Source: Streptomyces sp. ISL-66 (GTDB taxonomy: Bacteria; Actinomycetota; Actinomycetes; Streptomycetales; Streptomycetaceae). From it: a DNA stretch of 64,000 nucleotides. Below are positions 1 to 9,094 of this stretch, piece after piece. The notes below the pieces were generated by a model. That model searched no databases. It saw nothing but the letters and a program-made list of their open reading frames with translations, and was not told the DNA's origin. The DNA is taken from NCBI RefSeq assembly GCF_018614135.1, contig NZ_JAGGOW010000095.1:1-64000 (forward strand), given 5' to 3'. The position numbers were made by a program, and so were the translations under genes. Position 1 is the stretch's first letter. Each line of letters starts with the position of its first letter.

Positions 1-271
1 CGCGAAGGAACACTGGCCACAGCTGAACGGCGTCACCGTCCGCTTCCGCACAGGATTCGCCTACGTAGACGGCCAGTTGCCGGCACAGGAATCACTGCCC
101 CTGTGCCGGCTGCGTTTCGGTGGAGTCCTCCACACCTGGGGGTTCGCGCTCTACCTCGCCACCAGCGGTCGCTACGAGGACAACATCCTGCCCAGCGGCC
201 TGCCCTCCGGCTCACCCGAAGAGGCCCTCGACTGCGCATGCACCCTCTACCTCGGCGAACCCCTCACCTGA
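1..271 (+). CDS. Hypothetical protein, 5'-truncated by window edge
   Basis: The open frame enters from the left edge (codons in phase with position 2) and ends in TGA at 269-271, giving about 89 C-terminal residues with no internal stop. It is rich in aromatic residues and ends in an acidic stretch with two cysteines (DCACTLYLGE). No family with known function was recognised. An internal ATG at 77 is probably not the true start, because the upstream residues read as coherent protein. The real start lies outside the window. Confidence 0.5.
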   Translation, partial: AKEHWPQLNGVTVRFRTGFAYVDGQLPAQESLPLCRLRFGGVLHTWGFALYLATSGRYEDNILPSGLPSGSPEEALDCACTLYLGEPLT

Positions 272-1010
272 CCAACACCCCTCCACGAACTTCCGCGGAG
301 CAGCACTAGACTCGGGCACTTTTCCGCCCCGCCCCGGCCCGGCGCACCGCCGGGCCGGGACCCTAGCGGCGATGCCCGATGGGCCTTGGTACGCGCACCA
401 ATCCTGGGCCCGCGCCCGTCCTTGCCCGCGAGATCACCGACGATGTGGTCCTCGGACGTGCTGGCCGGCGGGGTCTGTACGGTCTTCGGCTTTGGGGCGG
501 CGCTGATTGGGCACCTCGGCATCGTGCTGTCCGGCCGGGCCGGGGCGGCCCTGCTGCGGCGTCTTGCCGCACCGGTTTCCCGCCCCAAGCTTGATCACAG
601 CTGCACGCGCGCCCCGATAGCCACGGCTCGCGCGGAGAACAGGGATGCCCGGCGACCGCCTTCGGCACCCTGATGAGCCCTGGAACCCCCCGCCATCGCC
701 ATGCTGATCGGCCTCCTGCCATCCGGCGCCTGGACCGGCCGCGAACCCTCACGACAGGGACGCTTCCGCGCCTTCCCCAAGTGCGTGCGCGGAGCGGCGT
801 CATCACAAATCCGGCTTCGTCCTCAAAGAGGATCCAGGCCTCGAGCGCCGCCGCGAGACTTTTGCCCGCGACCACACCTCCCTCTTCCACATCTCCAGCG
901 TGTGTTCGTCCCGCTCCAAAGCTCTACGCGGGTGGCACGTGTTACAGACCTCACGCATAACAATTGGCTGGTTTCCGACGAGTAGCTCTAGAGCGCGGTG
1001 AGCGCGGGAT
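272..1010. other. Gene-poor stretch with decayed transposase DNA
   Basis: No intact gene is visible. The right part holds the IS630-type remnant on the minus strand. On the plus strand at about 386-600 a frame contains LSGRAGAALLRRL and APVSRPKL, which resemble part of an ISL3-type transposase; that match is weak. At 936-945 there is a CACGTGTTAC half-site related to the LacI-type palindrome found elsewhere in the window. Confidence 0.4.
600..912 (-). pseudogene. IS630-type transposase remnant, frameshifted
   Basis: Reading the minus strand, one frame gives a WKREVWSRAK segment. After a frame change near 837 it gives AWILFEDEAGF, followed by MTPLRARTWGRRG and VRVRGRSRRR. This order (tryptophan-rich linker, FEDEAG with the first catalytic acid, then TWGRRG) is typical of the DDE domain of IS630-family transposases. 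A further frame change follows at about 720 and homology fades, so the gene is dead. I saw no terminal inverted repeats. Confidence 0.55.
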
Positions 1011-1046
1011 GTTACACAGTAAAGAGGGCGTAATTACACGTGTAAT
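1011..1046 (+). promoter_or_regulatory. LacI-type operator pair upstream of MFS gene
   Basis: A perfect 14-bp palindrome ATTACACGTGTAAT lies at 1033-1046, with a left half-site GTTACACAGT 22 bp before it at 1011-1020. The same palindrome recurs upstream of several genes in this window, including both lacI-family genes. It sits about 150 bp upstream of the MFS start codon, so it probably controls that gene. Confidence 0.75.
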
Positions 1047-1192
1047 CTACTGCACCGCTCCCCGTTTCCCAGCGTGCCTCGGCCAGCACTGTGGTGCGCT
1101 TGCCGCCCGTACGGCGGCCTCCCCCTCCCGAACGCGGTCCTTGCACCGTCCCCACTTCGCAAGGCCCCGCCCTCCCTCCGCCGAGGATTCCC

Positions 1193-2458
1193 ATGACGCA
1201 AGCCCCGACCCGCTCACCCGCCTCCTCCGCCGAGGGTGGCTCGAGCCGAGCTGCTTTCTGGCGGGTCAACGCCCTCGTGTTCGCTGTTCTGCTTCTCGAC
1301 GGGTACGACACGACATCTCTGGGTTTCGTGGTCCCCGCTCTGGCAAGAGACTGGGGCCTGCCGCCGGCGGTGTTCGCGCCGGCCTTGGTTATGACCAACG
1401 TAGGAGTGGTCATCGGCTACCTGCTGTGCAGCTCTCTCGCGGCGCGATTCGGACGCCGGAATGTGATCATTGCCGGTACCGCGTTCTTCGCTGCGGGCTC
1501 CGCTGTCACCGTGATGGCCCACGGGGTCGGTCAGCTCGCCGTGATGCGGCTGGTGACCGCTATCGGATTGGGCATGGTCCTGCCGACGTCGATATCGCTT
1601 GCAGCCGCCCACTCCCCCAGATCGCGTCGTGGCGCCTATACCGTCGCGGTCGCCTTGGCACTCGGTGTCGGCTCCATGGCCGGGGGGCTCGTTGGCGGCC
1701 GTTTGATCGCAAGTTTCGGGTGGACCTCCGTGTTCTGGCTGGGTGCACTGCTGCCGGTCGCGCTCCTTCCGGCTTTGTTCTGGGGACTCCCCCGCGAACA
1801 GCGGATTCCTGCCGCCACCGAAGCAGACGGCCGGTCCCAGAAGATGACAGTCGCCGGCCTCTTCAGTCGCGGCTCGTCCGTGAACACGGTGCTGCTGTGG
1901 GCCTTTGCTCTGCTGGTGTTCACGACGATGTTCGCGCTCCAGGCGTGGCTGCCCACGATCCTCACCACCGGGTACGGCTTGACCCCTGAGCAAGCACCGA
2001 TGGGCTCCGCCGTACTGGGCATGGGCGGCATCGTCGGGGGTCTCCTGCTCATCCCGGTCGCGGCGCGCTTCGGAATTCTGCGGGCTCTGGCCGCCGCGGC
2101 CCTGATAGGAGCAGCGTTCCTAGTCGCGGCGAGTCAGCTGGAGCTCGGCGGCACCGGGCTCTTCCTGACGCTTGGGGTGGCCGGGGCCGGGATCACTGCC
2201 GGAGTCGTCGGCCAGGCCGGCCTTGCGGTGACCATGTACGAGCCTGCCGCTCAGACGACCGGTGTCGCCTGGGCCGCAACATTCGGACGAGCGGGATCGG
2301 TGGTGGGGCCCGCGGTCGCCGGGGCGCTGATCGGCCTCGGCGCGGCAGGCCAGGACGTCCTCTTGCTGGCCGGCGGTCCTGTCGCGCTGGCCGCTGCCGT
2401 CGCACTGGTTGCGGCGGTGAGGAGCCGCCGCGGGAGAGGTACGGCGACGGTCGCATAG
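1193..2458 (+). CDS. MFS permease, aromatic acid:H+ symporter (AAHS) type
   Basis: A 421-residue membrane protein with about 12 hydrophobic segments. The first segment carries DGYDTTSLGFVVPAL, the signature region of aromatic acid:H+ symporters such as PcaK- and GenK-type transporters. The 2-3 loop has the MFS motif AARFGRRN. The ATG at 1193 is chosen because GAGGA precedes it at a suitable distance; longer in-frame starts add an unlikely proline/arginine-rich leader. LacI-type palindromes lie upstream and a hairpin follows. With the salicylate-gentisate genes about 16 kb downstream, uptake of an aromatic acid is plausible, but the substrate is inferred. Confidence 0.85.
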   Translation: MTQAPTRSPASSAEGGSSRAAFWRVNALVFAVLLLDGYDTTSLGFVVPALARDWGLPPAVFAPALVMTNVGVVIGYLLCSSLAARFGRRNVIIAGTAFFAAGSAVTVMAHGVGQLAVMRLVTAIGLGMVLPTSISLAAAHSPRSRRGAYTVAVALALGVGSMAGGLVGGRLIASFGWTSVFWLGALLPVALLPALFWGLPREQRIPAATEADGRSQKMTVAGLFSRGSSVNTVLLWAFALLVFTTMFALQAWLPTILTTGYGLTPEQAPMGSAVLGMGGIVGGLLLIPVAARFGILRALAAAALIGAAFLVAASQLELGGTGLFLTLGVAGAGITAGVVGQAGLAVTMYEPAAQTTGVAWAATFGRAGSVVGPAVAGALIGLGAAGQDVLLLAGGPVALAAAVALVAAVRSRRGRGTATVA

Positions 2459-2468
2459 CGCCGACGCG

Positions 2469-2506
2469 GTGCGCCCTCCGTCCTCGGATATGCACGGAAG
2501 GCGCAC
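2469..2506 (+). terminator. Strong hairpin terminator after MFS gene
   Basis: GTGCGCCCTCCGT at 2469-2481 pairs with ACGGAAGGCGCAC at 2494-2506, with one C/A mismatch and a 12-base loop. It starts 11 bases past the MFS stop. There is no U-run, which is common in Streptomyces. Confidence 0.75.
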
Positions 2507-2607
2507 CCCTCCCGCCGGCCCCGCCTGCCTCGTCGGCCCGTCTTCAGCTCGCCCGCGCTCAGCGGGCAGACGATACTGAGGGTGCCGGTGATGATGAGCG
2601 AGGCGAT

Positions 2608-4674
2608 ATGCGCGAATCCGAGGTTGGCGGCCAGAGCGGAGCCACATCTCCCCTCGGCACGGCAGCGGTCGTACTCGATCCCCGGGGGGTTGTCCTTTCC
2701 TGCCATCCCATGGCCACGGCACTGCTGCCATGCTCACCGGGACAGGTATGCGTCCCCTTGCTGGCCCTGCTCCCGACAGATCCGGCAACGGGACACCTAA
2801 GGCGTTTGCTCTACGTTCCCGCGGCGGGCGCTTCAGGTCGTGCTCTCCATCTCGCGTGCACGCTGGCCCTTATGGCGTCGCACGGTTCCGGTGACCTCGC
2901 CTCTGCCGACGGCCAGTGGCTGGTCCTGTTGGCACCGGTCGAAGGCACGTCGACGACACCTGAGCTGGACGGGGAGCAACGGCGGCAGGAGCTGTCGCAC
3001 GCTGCCGCAGCGACGATCGGCGCCTCCTTGGATGTGACCGACACTGTGCAGACACTCGTGAACCTACTGGTCCCCGGCTTCGCAGACCTGGCGACGGTGG
3101 ACCTTGCCGAGTCGGTACTGGTGGGTGACGAGCCTGCGCGGTTCGCCGCCAGCGGTGACGTCCGGCTGCGCAGGATCGCCGCCGCGCAGAGCCCCGCGGT
3201 TTCGGCCGAAAACCTCCTGCCGGTCGGGCAGGCCCTGCCCCCCGTGCCGGACAACGCTCTGATGCGGCCCCTCATGCAGGGGCACCCGGTGCTGATTTCG
3301 GACGTGGCCACCTTGCACACGGCGCTCAGCGTCGACCCCGAACACTTGCGGTCGTTCATCCCACGGGGCGCGCACTCATCGGTCGCGGTTCCGCTCTACG
3401 CGCGAGGGCTGATCCTCGGCTGCGTCACGGTGTGGCGCTCCCAGCTCTCCTCGGCCTTCGGAGACGAGGACGCGTCCCTCCTGGAGGACGTGGTCTCGCG
3501 CACCGCCCTGGGGGTGGACAACGCCCGCCGCTACACCAAGGAGCACCGCTCCGCGCTCGCACTGCAGCGAAGCCTGCTGCCACACTCAGCCGTGGACCTG
3601 GCAGCCGCCGAGACAGCCGGCCTCTACCAGCCGGCGGGCGGCGGTGTAGGTGTCGGCGGGGACTGGTTCGACGTGATCCCGCTGCCGTCTCTGCGTGTGG
3701 CGTTCGTCGTCGGGGACGTCGTCGGCCATGGTCTTGATGCCACCGCGGCGATGGCACGGCTGCGTACTGCCGTGCAGACCCTGGCGGACCTCGACCTGGA
3801 CCCGGGTGAGCTTCTCACCCACCTCGACGACCTGGTGCTCGGCCTTTCCACGGAGCACAGGACCGGTGTCTCCAGCTCGGAGCTGGCCGTCCTGGGAGCC
3901 ACCTGCCTCTATGCCGTCTACGACCCCACCACCGGCAGGCTCACCGCCTCTACGGCCGGCCATCCACCGCCAGCCGTGCTGCCCTCGCAGGGACAACCGT
4001 TCTTCCTCGAGATGGCTCCCGGTCCGCTGCTCGGGGTGGGCGGCATGCCCTTCGAGGTGGCCGAGCTCGAGATACCTCCCGGCAGCACACTGGCCTTCTT
4101 CACCGACGGCCTGGTCGAAAGCCGCGACAACGACATAGAGGAGGGGATGGCCAGACTGCGGGACTGCCTCGCCGCCACTGCCCCAGGCCTGACACTGGAC
4201 GAGACCAGCCAGAGGATCTTCGTCGCCCTCCTGCCTGAAGCGCCGACCGACGACGTCGCCCTGCTCCTGGCCCGGACGCGCCGCCTTCCGCCTGACCGCA
4301 TCGCCACATGGGAAATCGAAGCCGATCTGTCGAAAGTCGCCCACGCCCGCGAGGTCGTCCTCCGCCAACTCTCCGACTGGAACCTGGACGACCTCGCCTT
4401 CGTCACCGAACTCGTGGTCAGCGAACTGGTCACCAACGCCATCCGCTACGCGGGCGGCCCCGTTGGCCTGCGGCTGATCCGTAGCGAGGTGCTCGTATGC
4501 GAGGTGTCCGACCCCAGCAGCACCCAGCCGCGCCTGCGTCGCGCCAGGGAGACGGATGAAGGGGGGCGCGGTCTTTTCCTTGTTGCCCAGCTCGCAGACC
4601 GCTGGGGCAGCCGCTTCACGGGTACCGGAAAGACCATATGGACCGAGCAAGACATCGGCGGTGCCCTCTCCTAG
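2608..4674 (+). CDS. GAF-SpoIIE phosphatase with C-terminal anti-sigma-like ATPase domain
   Basis: A 688-residue soluble signalling protein. Residues about 15-110 look PAS-like. A GAF-type region spans about 125-315. A PP2C/SpoIIE phosphatase domain starts near 345 with GGDWFDV and GDVVGHG, which carry the metal-binding aspartates. A HATPase_c domain of the RsbW kind occupies about 570-685, with VSELVTNAIRYA (N box) and GRGLFLV (G2 box). Such proteins dephosphorylate anti-anti-sigma factors and may also act as the opposing kinase in partner-switching control of sigma factors. No sigma or antagonist gene is adjacent, so it probably acts on an unlinked partner. The ATG at 2608 is the longest sensible start. 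Confidence 0.88.
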   Translation: MRESEVGGQSGATSPLGTAAVVLDPRGVVLSCHPMATALLPCSPGQVCVPLLALLPTDPATGHLRRLLYVPAAGASGRALHLACTLALMASHGSGDLASADGQWLVLLAPVEGTSTTPELDGEQRRQELSHAAAATIGASLDVTDTVQTLVNLLVPGFADLATVDLAESVLVGDEPARFAASGDVRLRRIAAAQSPAVSAENLLPVGQALPPVPDNALMRPLMQGHPVLISDVATLHTALSVDPEHLRSFIPRGAHSSVAVPLYARGLILGCVTVWRSQLSSAFGDEDASLLEDVVSRTALGVDNARRYTKEHRSALALQRSLLPHSAVDLAAAETAGLYQPAGGGVGVGGDWFDVIPLPSLRVAFVVGDVVGHGLDATAAMARLRTAVQTLADLDLDPGELLTHLDDLVLGLSTEHRTGVSSSELAVLGATCLYAVYDPTTGRLTASTAGHPPPAVLPSQGQPFFLEMAPGPLLGVGGMPFEVAELEIPPGSTLAFFTDGLVESRDNDIEEGMARLRDCLAATAPGLTLDETSQRIFVALLPEAPTDDVALLLARTRRLPPDRIATWEIEADLSKVAHAREVVLRQLSDWNLDDLAFVTELVVSELVTNAIRYAGGPVGLRLIRSEVLVCEVSDPSSTQPRLRRARETDEGGRGLFLVAQLADRWGSRFTGTGKTIWTEQDIGGALS

Positions 4675-4739
4675 CAGGGCTGGTCAGGTTCAGTCGTTGG
4701 TGGCGTGCCCGTTGATCGGCTATTTGCTGTGTAGGCGGG

Positions 4740-5073
4740 CCCTCGGGAACCAGGAACGGCCACTGGTGCGAGACTCTTGGCCAGGCCGCCGTCGAGGCCG
4801 GGATGGCCGTTACCTGGTTCTCCATCGAAGACCTCAGCGCCTTCGTCCGCCGGCATCGGGCCGACGATTCCATCGCCAAGGCCTTGGCCCGGGTAATCCG
4901 CTCCGACCTGATCGTCGACGACGACATCGGCCTGCTGCCCGTCAGCCCCGACGCAGCCGAGGGCTGGAATCGGTTGGGGCGCTGGCCGGGTGACCTTCAA
5001 CGCGCACATCATGGAGACCGGCACCGAATCGTTCCGGCTCGCCCAGACCCAGGAGAAGCGCCGCCGAGCCTGA
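4740..5073 (+). pseudogene. IS21-type helper ATPase (IstB) remnant
   Basis: One frame reads LGQAAVEAG, WFSIEDLSAFVRRHRADD and DDIGLLPVSPDAAEG, the Walker B region of IstB-type transposition ATPases. After about 4975 the match moves to another frame reading VTFNAHIMETGTESFRL and ending in TGA at 5071-5073. The Walker A region and the segment between the two pieces are missing, so this is an internally deleted, frameshifted remnant. No IstA transposase gene accompanies it. Confidence 0.65.
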
Positions 5074-5078
5074 CCCTG

Positions 5079-5102
5079 TTGGGGTTCCTTGAAAATCCCC
5101 AA
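5079..5102 (+). terminator. Inverted repeat after IstB remnant
   Basis: TTGGGG at 5079-5084 pairs with CCCCAA at 5097-5102 around a 12-base loop, six bases past the remnant's stop codon. It could be a weak terminator or part of the old element's end. Confidence 0.35.
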
Positions 5103-5275
5103 CTCTGCTCTTCGCTACACTTGTTGTGGGCCCAACCAGGGGGCGGCACGTGATGCGGCGCTAGTCCGTCCCGGGGGCTTCGTCTGTCGCGGCACGGCCG
5201 CGCCGGGAACACTCCGGTGGGCCGCCTCGTTTGACCTCAGGCCTACTGCTCCGAACCGTGAACCGAGGGAATACC

Positions 5276-5932
5276 TTGCCCGATACCTCGTCCACCGTTA
5301 CCGTGCCCCCTCTCCCGCCGCTCGCCACCCAAGCTGAACACCTGATCGAGCTTGGGGTGCACGAGCTCGCGGGGATACCCGCCGACGACCTGCGCACCTT
5401 CGCCGAGGACGCTGGTCGCGGAGACAGCCACGCCCTGCTCGCCATCCACCCGGACCGCGCCCCCGCCTCCGCCCTCGCACCGCTGCTCCGCCGTGATGGC
5501 AAGCCCGGCTTCGTCGTCACCGACATGCCTGACGTCGACCGCTTCACTCCCTGCACCGTCGAGTTGCCCGACGCTCCCCTCTACCTCATCACCGGCCTCG
5601 ACCGCGGTGACCACATGGCCAACTGGAGCCCGGATGAGGCACTGCCCGCCCTCACCGAGGAGGACCGCACCCCGTTGCTGCTCACCGAAGGCATCCACTG
5701 GGTGCTCCAGCAGCCGGCGGTCCTCGAGCGCAACCGCTGCTTCATGACCATCGGGTCCCGGCTGCGCAAGGCAAACGGCGCCCTGGACGCCCGCACCCCG
5801 GCGATCTGGATCAGCAACGGCGCAGGGCGGGACGGCCGCGAGCGACGCAACGCCTCGAAGGTCGGCTGGTGCTGGTGGGGCAACCGCCACACCTGGCTGG
5901 GCTTTGCCTCCGCTACGGGCCGCAGGGGCTAG
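5276..5932 (+). CDS. DUF5701 family protein
   Basis: A soluble protein of about 218 residues that matches the DUF5701 pattern. Recognisable pieces are LYLITGLDRGDHMANW, a middle EGIHWVLQQPAVLERNRCFM, and a C-terminal KVGWCWWGNRHTWLGFASA; all are typical of this actinobacterial family of unknown function. I favour the TTG at 5276 because AGGGA precedes it; an in-frame ATG at 5231 would add 15 residues. The gene stands alone between an IS remnant and a convergent surE-like gene, and nothing indicates its role. Confidence 0.7.
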   Translation: MPDTSSTVTVPPLPPLATQAEHLIELGVHELAGIPADDLRTFAEDAGRGDSHALLAIHPDRAPASALAPLLRRDGKPGFVVTDMPDVDRFTPCTVELPDAPLYLITGLDRGDHMANWSPDEALPALTEEDRTPLLLTEGIHWVLQQPAVLERNRCFMTIGSRLRKANGALDARTPAIWISNGAGRDGRERRNASKVGWCWWGNRHTWLGFASATGRRG

Positions 5933-6258
5933 CTCCCACAGAAGGGCGGCCGCAACGGTCCCCGCCACATCGATCGGTGACACGGATGCCGCCCCTCGGC
6001 CTCCAACGCCGTGATAGCCGGCGGCCTTCGGGAGCGGTGCGACCAGCCCGGGGTGGCCGCGGGCCATCGCGGAGCCACACTCGAGCAGCACCGGCCTCCG
6101 CCACCCTGCGGGGTGGGGGGGGAAGGGCAGTGTGGCCAACAAGGTGAGCGCCATTGGGGTATTACGGACAGCGCCAACAACCCGTTCAGACACCGAGGCC
6201 GGCGGCTACGGAACCGAACATTCCCCGATTCCGTAGCTCCCATGAGGCAGGTCCCGGT
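5933..6258. other. Intergenic region between convergent genes
   Basis: A stretch of 326 bases between the ends of the DUF5701 and SurE genes. Frames here are short and have biased composition. I see no convincing gene, hairpin or element. Confidence 0.4.
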
Positions 6259-7164
6259 CTATGGGCGAAGTCCGGCGAGCAGAGCGCTGGTCTTGGCGAA
6301 GTCGCCCGGGCCGGTGTTCCAGTCGGCGGCCATGGGGCTGATGGCGATCTTGCCGGCGCTGACGGCTTCTACGTCGCCGCCCTTTGCCGCGGGCTGGGGG
6401 GCGAACTTCACACTGACCTTCCAGGTGCCGTCTCCGGAGTCGGTGAAGTCGGGTACGAGAGGCGCCTGGGGGTCCTGGAACGTGGTGGAGGTGCCGCTGG
6501 CGGTCCCCTTTCCGTCCGCGCCGATCACCGGGTGGTTGATGTTCAGGCCCACGCCCCGGGGCAGTAGTGGCCCCGACTTGGCCAGTGACCGCAGGCGGTC
6601 GATGAGCTTGGCCAGGAAGTCGACGGTGGGTCCCATGGCGTTGATGGTGGCTACCGGGTCCGGAGCGGCAAAGCCGCCCGTGCTGACCGCGATGGCGGGC
6701 ACACCTGACTCGAGGGCGGCAACGGCGCCGCCCACCGTGCCCGAGTGGGTGGCCAGACCGGCCACGTTCGGGCCGAAGTTGGTGCCGGAGACCACCAGAT
6801 CCGGCGCCCGGCCCTCGAACACCTCGGAGAGACCGAAGGCCACAGAGTCGCCGGGTGTGCCGTCCACCGCCCACACCTTCGCCTCCGGGTGCTTGACCGC
6901 GACGGTGGTTGCGCTGAGCGTTTTCGTCCCGGTGCCACTCTGGTTCGTCAGCGGCGCGACGATGGTGACATCGTGCCCGGCAGCGGTCAGGCGCTGGAAC
7001 GCCGCACGAATGCCAGGGGCGTTGTAGCCGTCGTCGTTGGTGAGCAGGATGCGCAGCGGGCCGTTGGCCGCGGGCTGGGGCGAGGCGGCCGCAGGGGCTG
7101 TCGCGGCAAGAGCTGGCGTACACAGCAGCAGGGCCGCCAGCGGCAGAACTCGCTTGCGTCTCAC
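6259..7164 (-). CDS. surE: Secreted SurE-type 5'/3'-nucleotidase
   Basis: A 301-residue protein. The first 27 residues form a signal peptide (basic MRRKR, hydrophobic core, AAAASP-type exit), so the enzyme is probably exported. The mature part starts with the SurE hallmark ILLTNDDGYNAPGIRA, whose paired aspartates bind the divalent metal. It continues with PLTNQSGTG and VSGTNFGPN, other metal and phosphate contacts of the family. SurE enzymes remove phosphate from nucleoside monophosphates and other phosphoesters. It is transcribed in the same direction as the MFS gene behind it, with a gap of about 120 bp. Confidence 0.88.
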   Translation of the reverse strand: MRRKRVLPLAALLLCTPALAATAPAAASPQPAANGPLRILLTNDDGYNAPGIRAAFQRLTAAGHDVTIVAPLTNQSGTGTKTLSATTVAVKHPEAKVWAVDGTPGDSVAFGLSEVFEGRAPDLVVSGTNFGPNVAGLATHSGTVGGAVAALESGVPAIAVSTGGFAAPDPVATINAMGPTVDFLAKLIDRLRSLAKSGPLLPRGVGLNINHPVIGADGKGTASGTSTTFQDPQAPLVPDFTDSGDGTWKVSVKFAPQPAAKGGDVEAVSAGKIAISPMAADWNTGPGDFAKTSALLAGLRP

Positions 7165-7283
7165 AATGTGCTCCTTGGAATGAGGGAGGTGATGGGACCG
7201 GTGGTCGCCCGACCCTCGGCAAGCGGCCGCCGGGGTTGTGTTCAGACGCGTCCGTAGAGGGCCGGCCTGGAGGGGAGTTCTGC

Positions 7284-8528
7284 TCAGCGGACGCTGCGGA
7301 TCGGGAGGACCGCGAGCGCCCCGAGCAGGGACAAGGCGCCGCCGACCAGGAACAGCGCGCTGTAGCCGCCGAAAGCAGTGACGATCGCGGAGGCGACGAA
7401 GGGAGCGATGATCTGCGGACCGGCGTTGGCGATGTTGAGGACGCCCATGTCGCGGGCGGCGTCCTCAGCCCTGGGCAGAACCAGCGTGACCACAGCGGTG
7501 TCCACAGCCATGAAGCAGCCGAAGGCCAGCCCATTGAGGGCGCTGAAGACAAGCATTCCGGTCCAGGTGGGGCTGAGGACAGGAACCACCGTGACCAGCC
7601 CGGCGAGCGCCGCCGACGCGCCCACGAACACCTTGCGCCGGTTCCAGCGGTCGGAGAGCAGACCGCCGACCACCGTGGAGACCGCCATGGCGGCCATGGA
7701 CACGGGGGTGAGGATCGCCATCGCGGCGGCCGGCTCCAGACCCGAGGGCAGCACGATGTGGTCGTCGAGGATGTACAGCTGATAGCCAATGACGGAGAAG
7801 TAGCCGAGCACCATCAGGGCCCGGCCGATGAAGGCCCACCGGAAGTCATGGTGGGACAGGGCCGACAGGAAGGCGGCGAGCCGCTGGCGCCGGGGCACAG
7901 CCGGAGCCGGCGCCGGGCGGGGGACGTCGCGGAACGAGCACGTCAGCAGGACGGCGGCTCCGGCGACCAGGGCTCCGAAGGTGAGGTAACCCGTCGTGAT
8001 GCTGTCTGATGTCTGGGAGGCGATGAGTACGCCGACGGTCCCGCCGATCGGAAGCGCGAGCCCGACCAGGGCTGATGCCGTTCCGCGCCGGGACGGAGGT
8101 ATCCGGTCGGGGACCACCGCGGTAACCGCTGCTTGGTAGACGTTCATGGTGGCCTGGACCAGGCACCAGCCGATGCCGAGCATCACGGCGGTCCGCACGG
8201 TGCTGAGGAAGGCCAGGCCGGCCAACGAAGCAAGGGCGCCGCCCAGGATCCAGGGGTTGCGGCGTCCGGTGCGGTCGGAGAGCGCGCCGGCTATCGGGTT
8301 GAACGCGGTTGCGAAAACCGCGCTGACGCCGCCCACCAGGCCCAGGATGGCGACCTTGTGGGCGGGATCGACGGCCGCGATCTGAAGGGGCAGCAGCACG
8401 GAGCCCACGCCCATGTAGACGGCCAGCATGGAAGCGTTCGCCACCAGGAGCAGCAGCATGAGCCCGCGCTGGCGAGGTGCCGACGGCGCAGCGTGGGCGC
8501 GGGGCTCGATCAATTCGTTCGTGGTCAT
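7284..8528 (-). CDS. MFS permease, paralogue of the one at 55.4 kb
   Basis: A 414-residue, 12-segment major facilitator. The 2-3 loop reads GALSDRTGRRNPW, and a conserved MGVLNIANAGPQI lies in the C-terminal half. It aligns along its full length with the permease at 55381-56625; both share ATAFNPIAGALSDR/ATVFNPVAGALSDR, HDFRWAFIGRAL and AEDAARDMGVLNIANAGPQI. A LacI-type palindrome lies about 125 bp upstream of the start. The substrate is unknown. Linkage of both copies to the same operator type and to similar hydrolases suggests import of a compound then cleaved inside the cell. Confidence 0.85.
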   Translation of the reverse strand: MTTNELIEPRAHAAPSAPRQRGLMLLLLVANASMLAVYMGVGSVLLPLQIAAVDPAHKVAILGLVGGVSAVFATAFNPIAGALSDRTGRRNPWILGGALASLAGLAFLSTVRTAVMLGIGWCLVQATMNVYQAAVTAVVPDRIPPSRRGTASALVGLALPIGGTVGVLIASQTSDSITTGYLTFGALVAGAAVLLTCSFRDVPRPAPAPAVPRRQRLAAFLSALSHHDFRWAFIGRALMVLGYFSVIGYQLYILDDHIVLPSGLEPAAAMAILTPVSMAAMAVSTVVGGLLSDRWNRRKVFVGASAALAGLVTVVPVLSPTWTGMLVFSALNGLAFGCFMAVDTAVVTLVLPRAEDAARDMGVLNIANAGPQIIAPFVASAIVTAFGGYSALFLVGGALSLLGALAVLPIRSVR

Positions 8529-9094
8529 GACGGCCGCCGATGCGTGTACGCCGTGTTACGGCTGTCGAGGACGGACATGTCGACTCCTCAGGGACGGAGC
8601 AGAGGGGGCCACGGCAGCGAGAGCGCTCGGGCGGAGGGTTTCAGCAGCGTAGTTACACGTGTTAGCTGCGCATGGACACTGTCTAGCACCCCGCATGGGC
8701 TCCGCGCTAGAGCCGAGGAAAGGGCATCCCGGGAGCGAATCAGGGGCGACGGACGCCTCGGGTGGTGTGCGCTGCGCGTTTGACCCAGGGGTGGGAGATC
8801 TGCGTGGCCGAAAAATATATTGCTCTTGTTTCGGTCGGCACGTAGGGGCAATACTCACCGGCACCGTGCCACTACCGCCCGTGCGGCCGTCTGGCGCGTG
8901 TCCTCGCGGCATGTCCTCGCGGCATCTACTCAACCCGTACGCGCGGCGCAGCCTTTAGCGGCCCCCGCCCCTTTCCTGGCGGTGCACGCCGGCCGATCCG
9001 CAGGACACCGGCGCCCCGGTCGCGGCCGATCCGACCCGCTCACCCGCCACCAAACCGTTCTCCGGCCACCGCACACGACCCGGAAGGTCCCATC
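8529..9094. other. Divergent intergenic region with operator and short direct repeat
   Basis: A 566-base gap between the divergent MFS and PAP2 genes. It holds the LacI-type operator at 8652-8665. A 13-bp direct repeat GTCCTCGCGGCAT occurs twice in tandem near 8897-8923. An unusually A/T-rich patch (AAAAATATATTG) lies near 8812-8823 and may be promoter DNA. No gene is evident. Confidence 0.45.
8652..8665 (-). promoter_or_regulatory. LacI-type operator upstream of MFS gene
   Basis: GTTACACGTGTTAG matches the recurrent palindrome GTTACACGTGTAAC at 12 of 14 positions. It is placed to control the leftward MFS gene starting at 8528. Confidence 0.7.

Noticed and set aside
8897..8923. Tandem GTCCTCGCGGCAT repeat as an attachment site
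   Set aside because: There are only two copies, no integrase gene and no tRNA nearby. It is more likely a chance duplication.
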